The notes beneath the pieces were generated by a model that saw only the letters and a list, made by a program, of their open reading frames with translations, did no database searches and had not been told where the DNA came from. Shown here one piece after another: positions 43,085 to 53,179 of a DNA stretch of 64,000 bases. Numbering within the stretch: position 1 is the first letter of the stretch; each line of letters starts with the position of its first letter. Origin of the DNA: Boothiomyces macroporosus (Eukaryota; Chytridiomycota; Chytridiomycetes; Rhizophydiales; Terramycetaceae); the NCBI GenBank assembly GCA_027604185.1, contig JADGKB010000022.1, positions 62,001 to 126,000 on the forward strand. The letters run 5' to 3'. A program made the position numbers and the translations under genes.

Positions 43085-45718
43085 TTATTCGATTGTCTTG
43101 AAAGAATTTCTAAAGAAGGAATGCATTAACCGTCCTGGCATTTCTCCTATTAATTTTTGAGCATCTTCAAGGCTTATCTGTGACAGTTGCTCAAAGTTTT
43201 TCACACTCTTCATTACAGATCGAACGTTATTGGGCGAAATTCCGGGAACGTTGAGTAGAATATCCTAATGTAAGACCAAAATACCATCAAAGTTTGATTA
43301 TAGACTCCATTGGATTGAGTGTCTATCCCTTTTAAACGCGCTTGCTCTGGATCTGGAGGGTCTTGTTTTACCTGTAGATCTTCAAACAGCTCGGCAACAT
43401 TTGGCGGACTAGGACTCCATAGGATCGATAATTTGGGGAAATGAATACATAACAATACTAGCCTTCTGGTAACGTCCATTTCCATTTCGCTTTTAGAAAT
43501 TGCAAGATTAAAAGATTTGATATCCTGGAATTCAATCAACAGCCCAAATCTTGAATAATGGAGAGACATGCTATGGCTCTGTTTATACAGCCGCCCAGTT
43601 TTTAACGACTGTGTCAAATCTGAAAGATTCTTTCTTTCGATGGCAATTTCTGGTGATAGAATATAGTCACCAATTTCAAGAGTGATTGGAATTACCTCAA
43701 TTCTACGGGCATACAGTAATAATGGAACAGATGATCTGAATTCACGAACATCGCAGATGATCCTTTTTGTCTCCTCTTGCCCACCTGCAATTCTTGAATC
43801 TTCCTTCCAGAAATAATCTTGCGCCAAACTTACACGACCATGCTCATCCAAAGGTATTACTATATTCTAAAATTACGATAAAAGTACACTCTTTTGATTG
43901 ATTAGTTTTTCAAACGACTCTTTCTCTTTCCGTAAGTTGGTAAGATAATACTGCTCTTGTATAGAGTTTTCATAAACCATAAAGTATACCGTAATTTCAT
44001 AAGCTGGAAACATTGATTTATAACACTTGTTAGCCAATACTTACTTCTATTTGCCGAACAGCTTCGACATTTGCATCGTACATTATGATCCATTTTGGAA
44101 CAAATGATTCCAGAATACTCGAGACTGGCTGATAGTATTCGTGGTTTTTGGACATTGTAATTATTCTAATATACGAGTTCAAATCCGTTTCCAAGTCTAA
44201 CACAGGCTCAGTAGACATTTCTGCAAACCCGGCTGTTTGCTGAAGAAAGTCATTCTTGGATGCATCAATATTCTTTCTTACTCTTCTCCTTTTATTGTTG
44301 TTATTTTCTACTTTTTCCTGGGCTTTTTCATTTCGATTCTCATTTAGCTGCTTTATTTGCGCTTTCCAGTTAAAGTAATTCTTCAAGTATCCCTCCAACA
44401 GGCTTTCTATCCCTTTCGATGAAAAATTCTTTTCAGATTTGTCTGTCCGTTTCAATATTCGTCTCAGCTGATTTGCTGTTCGGGCATTCTCTGTTAGAAT
44501 TAAGACTCGTTAATTAACAGTTACTATTCCCTTTCTCTGTCTCTGCTCGTTCTTTTTCAATTTCCTTGAATATTTGTAGTAAAGCTCTCCATTTTGGCTG
44601 CTCTTCAAGGTTGAATTGATAGCCATCTGGCAAATCGATATTGACTTTATCATTTTTAGTAACAAAGACTCTATGCTGCGAAGCTGAATATACCACATTA
44701 GCAGCGTCAAGCAGCAGCCAAGAGTTGTCGACCCTGAAACTAGAATTCTGCTTGTTTGCTTCTCTTATTGTCTCCAAAAAGGTGTAAAATGTAACGCAAT
44801 CATAAGAATCTAAATATGCCAATAAAGCCCTACAGGTTCGAATATCAGAAATTATCTGTCTTGTTTTACTGCTGGATCTTTCCAGTTGGGAATTCATCAA
44901 GTAATCAAAAGACTTGAAGAATGCATTTTCCAGTTTCAAGTCATCGGCATCTATATGTGGATACGATCGCTTCAGTTCTCCCAACAGTTGACTCATACAA
45001 TCTAATAGCCCAGTTTGGATATATTTCATTTGCTTTGTAAAGGGAATTCTAATCTCCAGTAGTTTCAAGTTCCCTCTGGATTCAATGTCCTGTTTCACTG
45101 TAACATGAAATCTTGGCCAAATATACAGATTGGAAACATGAAGGGTTTTCATCATTCTTTCCAGCTTACCCATTTCATTCACAAATACATTCGGAGACTC
45201 TGAAAAAGCCTTAATGAATCCATTCTTGTTATTTTGCCTATACATGCGAGCAACAAAGCTAATGGTGCTGGTATCAGAGATGTCTTCACAGTGGTTAATC
45301 AGTAATCCGGAAATCAAATTTATCGGGATGATTTTGTTCAACAAATCCACTATTAATATTCTTGCGGTAATCGAAATCACACCCCCTCCTAGATACAGTG
45401 ATTGACTGGATTAATTTCCTGTTACCGATCTTTTGCACTGGTTTCATTATTAACTTCCACAAACAAATCTGGATTCAAAGTGAGGGAATTATCCAACAAA
45501 TATTCTTCCTTTAAATTCTTTTTCAAGATTTGAAATTCAATTGAATTGGTATTCAAGAGTAAAATCAGGCTCTTCTCGTCTCCCATTTGAATTATAGAAA
45601 ATAAAACCCGTTCAATCTGCAACCCTTGAGCCATTACGAGTAAGCCGTCGCTCTGGCCTTGAACCGAATTACTCATCAAATCTTCAAATGCCTGAACATG
45701 GAACGGGAGGAGCTTCAT
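43085..45718 (-). CDS. ERCC4: XPF/ERCC4/RAD1 structure-specific endonuclease
   Basis: Exons 45718-45426, 45405-44525, 44505-44045, 44025-43888, 43866-43285, 43264-43085; 844 residues; introns of 20, 19, 19, 21 and 20 nt. The N-terminal inactive helicase-like domain shows GGGVISITARILIVDLL, FVARMYRQNNKNGFIKAF, LYIWPRFHV and DCVTFYTFLETI. The nuclease domain has IICDVREFRSSVP, LEIGDYILSP and the catalytic IERKNLSDL (the family's ERKxxxD). The C-terminus holds the tandem helix-hairpin-helix (ILLNVPGISPNNVRSVM). With ERCC1/Rad10 it cuts 5' of damage in nucleotide excision repair and resolves crosslinks and flaps. Its start codon is only 26 bp from that of the divergent gene. Confidence 0.94.
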
Positions 45719-45744
45719 GATTGAAAATATTTTGCAGATCAGGA

Positions 45745-47485
45745 ATGGAAGAAATCGAACCAAGAAAAATCAAAAGGACAATCAGACAGATAAAATCAAA
45801 GCTGAAATCTTTAAAGACGTCAATAGAACAGCGACCGTCAGAAAAAGAAAAGATTCTGCTGACGTTCAAGTCAAAACAACCAACTTTAAAATTTGCTTCA
45901 CCTTCACGTAGATCTATAATTGGATTGAAAGATGCTTTTCAAGATATTATTGGTTATCGGATTTAATTTAGATAAACTATGGGAAAATAACGAAATTGAT
46001 CTGGGAAGATTATCTTCATTTGCAGTGGGAAAGATAATGAATTATTATAATGAATTCAACCAAGAGGAAGTTTATGAGCTGATTCCGATATATTTGAAAA
46101 AGTTTGTTTTATTCCAGCATATCATAAGGTAAGGATATCTAACCTTAGGTAAATATACATTAATATAGTATAATTGTACACGAGTGTCCCATTCCTGCAA
46201 TACTACTAAGCTTGGGGAATTTGTGCCTGGAAAGAAAGGCCGTGGACCAAGGATTCCAATTAATCAAATCATACTGGTTGAAAACGAGAAATCTAAACAA
46301 GCTGGACAGTAAGCAAATATTGTCACTATCCAAGAAACATCAATACGAAGGTAACTGGCTAAGTTTTTTGATATCCTTGTTTAAAAAGAACAAGGAGTAC
46401 AAATTGTTTGACATGGTTGGACAGGAGAATCATTTGTATGTCTTGAATCAGCTATTTTTGCTACAGGAATACGATACAGTTTTGGAGAGAATTGTATTGA
46501 TTGAAAAAAACAAGACAGATAATTATCAGCTGGATGATAGGTACCAAATTAATAAGGAAAATATTTTGGAATTCATGAGGAAAATATCAAATCATATAGA
46601 GAGTGATAGGAGTGAGGCGTTTGTTGTTTATTTAAAATCTTTTGATTTAAACAAGTATAGAAACGCAAGGATGATGGCTAAAATTGAAGTTGACTATGAT
46701 TATTTGACCAATTTTGATTTTGATTTGTTTGACATCAACACCATATGTGAACATATCCATTATTTATTAGAATCTGAACAGGATATTTCACTGTCAGAAA
46801 GAAAGCAATTGGAAAATCTAAATTTGTTGTTGAATATTTATCTGGCGAATAATCTTCGATTATCAGACAACCCTGTGCTAGATCTTAATCGTATTGAAGG
46901 TTCTATTAGTAAACTGCAGTCATCTGATAGCCAATGGTTACATTTGTTAACATTAGGAAGTTTGAACCATTGATTGACAGCTGGATATCATGTACACCAA
47001 TGAAACCAAAGCCGCGAATGTATACATCTCTTAATGAAATTATTGATTTAACCAAAAAAGAGCTATTCAAGACACCACAGAGTGATAGGAGAACAAAAGA
47101 TGAATTAATTGCCACACCGTGTGAAACACCTGTTAAAATGAATGGCTCTTTTCCAAAGATTGAATCCCCTGCAAAACCAATTGAATCAGACCAATATTCA
47201 AATGAACCAATATTTAGTACTGAAATCAAGAAATCAAGAGATCTTCTAGCAACACCAAAGAAAGATTCTCAAGTAAACCAGTCTAATGAATTCACAACTC
47301 CAATTAAATACAATTTATTTGCTTACTGCGATGAAAATGATTTTGATCCATTGACTGCACCAATAGATCGAAAAAGAAAAGAAAACCAAAGCACACCTTC
47401 GCTAAAGAAACTTAAACAATCAAAGGAAAGGTACCGCAAGCCACTCTTTATTCAAAACGAGAGTGAAGATGAGCTTTTAAAATAA
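45745..47485 (+). CDS. Unknown nuclear-looking protein with helical middle and S/T-P tail
   Basis: Exons 45745-45952, 45972-46128, 46169-46936, 46957-47485; 553 residues. The first intron is 19 nt and the last 20 nt. The second gap is 40 nt and consists of two complete introns back to back. The N-terminus is basic (KIKRTIRQIKSKLKSLK). Residues ~70-375 are mostly alpha-helical with alternating Leu, like an ELYS- or TPR-like solenoid, but I cannot name it. The tail has several T-P sites (FKTPQSD, IATPCETP, LLATPKK, FTTPIKY, QSTPSLKK) and ends RKPLFIQNESEDELLK, suggesting cyclin-dependent kinase control. Shares a 26-bp bidirectional promoter with XPF. Confidence 0.75.
46129..46168 (+). other. 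Two 20-nt introns directly abutting (no exon between)
   Basis: GTAAGGATATCTAACCTTAG is followed at once by GTAAATATACATTAATATAG. Each has its own donor, branch motif and acceptor. Removing both keeps the frame (FQHIIS/IIVHECP); removing only the first leaves GGTAA, which gives an immediate stop. Confidence 0.85.
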
Positions 47486-47490
47486 AGAGT

Positions 47491-48411
47491 TTATTTTCTA
47501 CCTGGTTTTGCAGGTCTGCTAAATGCCTTTGGTTTTTCCACTACTACTTCTTCAAGAGAAATCTCATCCACAGAGTCGCCTTCAAACCTCTTTTCAATCT
47601 TGCCAACAATTTCTTCCAATTGCTGTAAAATAGTTTGTCTTGACGCGGCGTACAACATTCTACTCTTTATTGGAGTATCTGGCGGAGAAATGAAGGCAAA
47701 TACTAGATTAGTAAATATTACGTTTCGGAGAATTGCTGTATAGAAAGAATGGTCCTTTATGATTAAATTCCATCGATTCTTCAACTGATAGCAAATCAGT
47801 GGTTTCGTTTTCTATTCTCAACAATACTATTTTCCCCTTTAGAGCATCGATTGCTTTTTGAGTTAGAGGAAAGCTTATCCCAGCAGTATTAGTTGATCTG
47901 GTGGACATACCAATTGCGCTAGAAGCCTAGTAAATTATAAATTACTTGCTGAAGGTCAATCTTGATTTTCTCTCGTTCAGAGTCAGTCAATGGCTTTGCT
48001 GATTGACTAACGAGATGCTTATCAATTCCCTCTTCAGTCAACTCTGCAGGAGTGGTAGCGTATATGAATTCGGCGATCCTGTTTTCTCCTATTCCTATTA
48101 TTAGAATCTGTTCCAAATTGATTTTGAAAAGAAATACCTTTCAACAGTGCTTGTTTTGAAGAGGCATACATCATCTTATCCCTCACTAGCGAACCATCCG
48201 GGACGTACTGGAACAAAAACCAATCCTTGTCCTTGAACAGAATAAAGCAAATCTGATCCAGTAGTTTCGCAACATCTCCTAAAGATCCATTCAAAGATCG
48301 CTTTGGAATAAGTTGTTCGTTCTCAATAGTAATCTGGATAATGCTTGTATCTGAATTTACCAAGTTTAGTAATTCTTGAGTTGGTTGGATTCCCGATTGA
48401 ATGCTGCTCAT
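47491..48411 (-). CDS. TWF1: Twinfilin (two ADF-homology domains)
   Basis: Exons 48411-48138, 48094-47946, 47926-47722, 47702-47491; 279 residues; introns of 43, 19 and 19 nt. First ADF-H domain: IQSGIQPTQELLNLV, IIQITIENEQL, VRDKMMYASSKQALLKG. Second: GISFPLTQKAIDALKGK, GPFFLYSNSPK, PIKSRMLYAASRQTILQQL. The tail is KAFSRPAKPGRK, as the basic twinfilin end. The 43-nt intron is forced by frame and yields LLKGIGENRIAEFIY, aligning with other twinfilins. The second ADF-H is shorter than in animals (total 279 against about 350 residues). Twinfilin caps and depolymerises actin filaments and binds capping protein. The stop is 5 bp from that of the opposing gene. Confidence 0.88.
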
Positions 48412-48797
48412 GTGAAAAATATTACCTCCACAATAACTGTTTGAGTTCACTGTCGCAGAGTAACTATAAAATAAAGTCGTTACTTTTACCAGTCACTGAA
48501 CATTCTAGTTCAGGCTGACGAGAACCAGACCCACATTCCATTTTGTAATTGTTCAGTTTACTCTACAGGATTACCTCTGGCACTTTAAGACATTCGAGAT
48601 CTCCTCTATCAGGTACTACCACAGCGATCAACCCCAGCATCAAGTTGAATTATTTGCGGCAAGGAGAAACCGTAATGACATGGTACCAATGCCAACATTT
48701 AGCTGAATCAATTGTGGCAAGTGTTGCTCTTACTGTTTGCACATGATTTCTATCCAAACATAAAAGTTTAATTTTTTTCCATTTTTTCAAGATCAGA
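48412..48797. other. Intergenic region, no gene supported
   Basis: Divergent promoter region between twinfilin and the pinin-like gene. A plus-strand frame at 48549-48746 begins with a non-ATG codon after a stop and ends in a weakly hydrophobic stretch. I could not extend it through any plausible intron. CATAAAAG at 48759 is a possible TATA element 39 bp before the ATG at 48798. Confidence 0.4.
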
Positions 48798-49346
48798 ATG
48801 GAATCTGACAGTCAGCAAGATGGCACCATTGAAAGCGCTCAGGATAGTAACATTGAAAGCGGACAACAAGAGACAGTGGACAGCAATATGGAATCAGAGC
48901 AAAACAACAGCCAACAAACCCAAGATTCCGAAGAAAAGGAAATTAAAAAAGTAAATAGCAACAAGATTGAAAAGAAAAGAAACCAAAGATTATTCGGATC
49001 TCTGCTGGGGACGCTTTCCAAGTTCAAAAAGGAAACTTCTACCTTGACCGAAGCCCAGCTTAAACGAATGGAAAAGGAAAAACTAATCGCATTGAAATTG
49101 CAGCAAGAGAAGGAGGAATCAAACAAGGAATTGCAAGAAAAAGAAAAGATGTTGGAAGAAAAGAAACAAAAAGAACGAGAAATGGAATTATTAAAGAAAG
49201 AACAGGAACAAAAAGAACTATTAAAAAGACAATTGGAAAGGAAGCAAAAACGAAAAAAGATTGTAGAGCAGTATGAGCTCCACCTTCAAGGGTTCCTAAA
49301 GACTGAAAAGCATCCGCAGATATATTTTTTACCCAATAAAGTATAA
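48798..49346 (+). CDS. Pinin-like RNA-processing protein
   Basis: Single exon, 182 residues. After an acidic Gln/Ser-rich N-terminus (about 1-50) comes the pinin/SDK/memA signature KRNQRLFGSLLGTLSKFKKE, then a long Lys/Glu-rich helix (about 85-155). It ends HLQGFLKTEKHPQIYFLPNKV, matching the 'KPHLFYIPG' end of the pinin core. Pinin associates with the exon junction complex and alternative splicing regulators. Here the protein stops right after this motif and lacks the long RS/SR tail of animal pinin. An unrecognised 3' intron cannot be fully excluded because the last codons are GTATAA. Confidence 0.75.
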   Translation: MESDSQQDGTIESAQDSNIESGQQETVDSNMESEQNNSQQTQDSEEKEIKKVNSNKIEKKRNQRLFGSLLGTLSKFKKETSTLTEAQLKRMEKEKLIALKLQQEKEESNKELQEKEKMLEEKKQKEREMELLKKEQEQKELLKRQLERKQKRKKIVEQYELHLQGFLKTEKHPQIYFLPNKV

Positions 49347-49647
49347 TTACTCTTACGTTGATATTGGATTCGAAAGAGACTAAACAGGACACATATTATC
49401 GTAGATGAATTCTACTCTGAGTCTACTAGGATTTATTCGCGCTAATTTTATAGCAACTCTAGCACCGAGTAGTTATGGTCTCAAGTTCTTTATAAACTTT
49501 ACAGCATTTTAAAACAAGAATACTAAAAATGGCCCAAAATGAATATTTAAACACCATCTAAAGAATCAGCTTTTCTAAAAAAAAGAAAAGAAAAATACAT
49601 GGGTATAACCCTACGTGTGGCGCTGAGGGTTGTGCCTTGCGAAAAAG

Positions 49648-49656
49648 TATAAAAGG
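49648..49656 (+). promoter_or_regulatory. TATA box of NELF-A gene
   Basis: TATAAAAGG, 36 bp before the ATG at 49684. The 337-bp gap from 49347 holds no other feature that I recognise. Confidence 0.6.
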
Positions 49657-49683
49657 CACCCAAAACTCCAAAAAAAACAAAAT

Positions 49684-51018
49684 ATGGCAACCAATCCGGC
49701 GCATTTCCAGGCGGTTCTGAAGCATTTCCTATCAAATTTGAAACAGCCTTTCCAGATTCATGACGGTGTTACTGTCCATTTAGATGAAAATTTGTTAACT
49801 GATATTTTATCTTGTTGGGATACATTTGATTCAAATACCAAAGCGGGTTTTTTGCATTCTCTTTTGCCTAGAAAGAGAATGACAGATCAGATTAAGCCTA
49901 TCGCGGAACAAGTATTTGTTTTTTGATATAGATTATCTCTAAAAGTGCACAGGACAATTATTATATATCATTATTATCAAATTTAATGCGGACAATTCCA
50001 ACCACCGGATTTTTGGATTTGTCCAGCTTAGAGGATGAGAAATTAGCAGAGTTTTTCAAAATCAAAGTTGAACCAAACTTATATCCCGAGGAAACACTGT
50101 ATTTATCAAAAGCGGTAGTTGAGCAAATATATCATGCAAGAGCGTCTACACCATTAGTAAAGTTTAAAGCAGAATACAAATTTCCCTCTTTGGAAGAAAG
50201 ATTGAAATCTTACAAACCTCAAGTAGAACCAGCGAGACCAGTTACTCCCCCTATACCACCAAATGTTCAACAAAGAAGGGCACCTTCTATCTTTATACCC
50301 ACAAATACAAAAACTACAACGTTTAGGCGAGCACCCGTTAGTGCGGGAATGTCTAAAGGACTAATGAAAGAAAATAGAGTAAAGATTCTGGATTTAGATG
50401 AAATCAAGTCTGTAAATGACAAACAGAAAGAAGCTCAAGAAATAATACAAAAAGAAAAAGAATCAAAGCTGGCACAGATGAAAAAAGAAAAGGAGGAAAA
50501 GGAGCAAATGAAGAGAGAGGCACGCGAACTAAAGATGCAAGAAATGGAGGAAAAGAAAAGGAAAAGAGAGTTGGCAGATGAGGAAAAGAGAAAGGAAAGA
50601 GAAGAGAAAAAGAAAAGAAGAACGTCTGAAAGCGACTGTAAGTTATTGCTAATCAAGTACCTTCAACAAAAAAACAAAAGCCATCTCCCAAAAACTCGCC
50701 AACTTTTTCAAATATGCATACATCGCCAACTCAAACAAAGCCTCCTGTTGCGAAATCAAATAGTAATGTGGACCAAGTGTTGGAAGGAGCGGATTTGATT
50801 ACCCCACAAGAAAGGGAAATAATCACGATATTTTTAACTGGTAAATATGGTAAATTGGTATTAATGAAGCTGTTCAAAACAAAGAGGAAACTATTAAGCT
50901 AAGCGAGAGAGTATACTTGGATAATGGAGTCAAGAAACGCGAAAGTTTTTATATTATTTTAGATTATTCCACGAGCAAGTGGAAAAAAGTCAAACGTACA
51001 AAGATAGATAGGGATTAA
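49684..51018 (+). CDS. NELFA: Negative elongation factor A (NELF-A)
   Basis: Exons 49684-49911, 49932-50637, 50658-50849, 50870-51018; 424 residues; three 20-nt introns. The N-terminal helical domain matches the NELF-A HDAg-like region: LTDILSCWDTFDSNTKAGFL, LLPRKRMTDQI, then LMRTIPTTGFLDLSSLED. Mid-protein has the short conserved ENRVKILDLDEI motif, followed by a long Lys/Glu helix. The C-terminus resembles the end of animal NELF-A (EREIITIFLTG, ETIKLSERVYLDNG, FYIILDYSTSKWKKVKR). NELF holds RNA polymerase II near promoters. Known from animals and Dictyostelium and missing from yeasts, so its presence is informative. Confidence 0.87.
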
Positions 51019-51104
51019 TTGTTAATATATTTTTTAATTTGCATATAAACTACACGTACTTTTACTTTGCAGGCATGTCTCATTGGGCTGCAATTTGATT
51101 GTTT

Positions 51105-51323
51105 TCATTGTTTCCTTTGCAAATCACAACCCACAAGAAAAATGTCAAAAAAACCCGTTAATAAGGATTTAATATCTTCGCCAGTGGGATTCAGGTAGCC
51201 TACGAGTAATCCAGTCATGTAACTCATTTGGAAAAACAGGGTACAAAAAAGAAGAGCAAAGAAAATCTTCGAGATATTCAATCTCCAACACTTGGGGAGA
51301 AAGTCAAATCTGTGCAGTAACAT
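51105..51323 (-). CDS. Possible small membrane protein, weakly supported
   Basis: 72-codon frame with one hydrophobic segment (ISKIFFALLFCTLFFQMSYMT) starting with ATG at 51323. It lies between NELF-A and the CRIB-NDR gene, 25 bp from the latter's start codon. No family match. A 20-nt GT-AG stretch near its end would extend it to another stop. It may be chance. Confidence 0.25.
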   Translation of the reverse strand: MLLHRFDFLPKCWRLNISKIFFALLFCTLFFQMSYMTGLLVGYLNPTGEDIKSLLTGFFDIFLVGCDLQRKQ

Positions 51324-51348
51324 CCATTAATTAAGGAGTCTATCGTCA

Positions 51349-53062
51349 ATGGAAAATCTAAAGTTAGTGGATTTACAGTCTCCAAGTAATTCATACTAAC
51401 CCAGCCGAGTCTATTGAACAAGTAACCACCGATATTTCCCCAAATGAGAAAGGTTTGTGAAAATTAATCAGATGTACCAATCCAACAACAGCCTAAAGAA
51501 TCAATGCTACAGAAATTGAAAACAATCAACAAGAAAAAAGAAGTCAAACTAGACAGATCAAAGATTTCTGGACCAGCAAACTTTAGGTAGGCAATTACTT
51601 ACTAGTCATATTCACCATGCAAATAATTCCACAGAAGCCCAAGAAATGCTCAAACTGTAATTTAATGCTAACAAGCGAACCTCCTCAAGAAGAAGAAAAA
51701 TCGATATTTTCAAAGAGGTTGGAAACTGCAATCAATCAAATATTTTCTATTACTACGAGAAAGTCGAGAAAGAAGGCTTTATCAATCAAGATGAAGCAAA
51801 CACCGGATCCTTTGGAAAAGAAACTTTTGAAGCAAGAGTTCTTGATGAGAGAATCTGTAACTTCAATGAAGAAAACACAGAAAATGTCAATAGATGACTT
51901 TGAAGTGCTGAAAACAATTGGTATATCAACGTTGATGTAGGTCATGGCGGATTTGGAGTAGTGCGATTAGTTAGAGAGAAAAGTACAGGGGAAATATTCG
52001 CAATGAAATCCTTGACGAAACAATTGACTTTGGAAAAACATCAAGAGGGGCATGTCAAAGCTGAGAGAACTATTCTATCGGCAGCATCTGAGCTGGGAGA
52101 ATGGATTGTCAAATTAATGTATTGTTTCCAAGACAAAGAGTTTCTATACTTTGTGTTAGAGTACATGCCTGGTGGCGATCTGTTGAATCTATTGATCAAA
52201 CGAGACATATTCCCAGAAATGTTTGCACGCCATTATTTTGCAGAAATCGTTATGGCTATTGAAGAAGTACATAAATTAGGAATGATTCATAGGGATGTTA
52301 AAGTAATTGTAGTTAATTTAGCCTGATAATTTCTTGTTTGATGCTTCTGGACACTTGAAAATTGCTGATTTTGGATTAGCGGCCGATACTAGAGGAGCTA
52401 TTGATGATATTTCATTGCCAGATAACTTGGAAATCAGTTCTACTGAAATACATAGTGAGAAAAGAGATAGGAAACAAACAGCTTATTCTGTAGTTGGTAC
52501 GAATGATTATGTAGCCCCAGAGGTGTTACTTGGGAAGGGCTACGACAAGTCGTGTGATTGGTGGTCGGCTGGTGTCATCTTGTTTGAAATGCTATTTGGA
52601 TATCCGGCATTTTCATCTTCTAACGGTACAATTACAAAAAAAAAGATTTTAAACTGGGAGAAAACGCTTGTTTTACCGCCAAATCCAGTTGTGTCTGAAG
52701 AAGCCAAAGACTTGATCCGCAAACTAATTTGCGCAGCAGAAAACAGGTTGGGTGGTAAAGTACTGAAAATACCGTCAGCCGACCCAGAGGCTTTAGTTGC
52801 TAGTATGATGGAGGATGGAGATGCGCGGGATATTAAAGATCATCCGTGGTTTGAGGGCTTTGACTGGGAAGATTTGCAATTAGCCACACCACCATTTATT
52901 CCGCAGCTTCAAGAAAAGACAGATACTTCTCACTTTGACGAAATTGATCAAGAGCGTATAAATTTGATGATGAAGACGGATGACTTGGACTCGTATGACG
53001 CTCGGGCCGCGTTTGAAGGGTTTACTTATATTCCCTCAAAGGGTCGCTTGAATGTTGAATAA
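51349..53062 (+). CDS. CRIB-domain NDR/LATS-type kinase (fusion architecture)
   Basis: Exons 51349-51385, 51405-51452, 51472-51586, 51606-51656, 51676-51920, 51941-52302, 52322-53062; 532 residues; introns of 19, 19, 19, 19, 20 and 19 nt. Residues 46-57 are polybasic and 60-73 (ISGPANFSHIHHAN) form a Cdc42/Rac-binding CRIB motif. Residues ~91-153 match the NDR N-terminal regulatory (MOB-binding) region (FSKRLETAINQIF, KKLLKQEFLMRES). The AGC kinase domain follows from ~158: K188 in FAMKSL, HRDVKPDN (282-289), DFG 302-304. It has the long NDR activation-segment insert before AYSVVGTNDYVAPE and ends with a hydrophobic motif FEGFTYIPS. The fourth intron (GTAATTTAATGCTAACAAG) is what joins the CRIB exons to the kinase in frame. 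Confidence 0.87.
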
Positions 53063-53179
53063 ATCAATAATCTGATCTCTTGGTATTGTTATATTATTTT
53101 CAGTAGAGTATTTTTAATGTTGAGCCCACGCTCCAGCCACACTTGTAAATATTTGTAAGCCAAAGTTATCGAGTTTAAA

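Noticed and set aside
48549..48746. 66-codon plus-strand frame between twinfilin and pinin
   Set aside because: No ATG start, a stop directly before it, no family match, and no plausible intron extends it.
51349..51660. Separate small CRIB protein followed by a separate NDR kinase starting at 51617 or 51665
   Set aside because: A standard 19-nt intron with CTAACAAG spans exactly the stop and the supposed start and keeps frame; one gene is simpler. Recorded as a possible intron-retention product.
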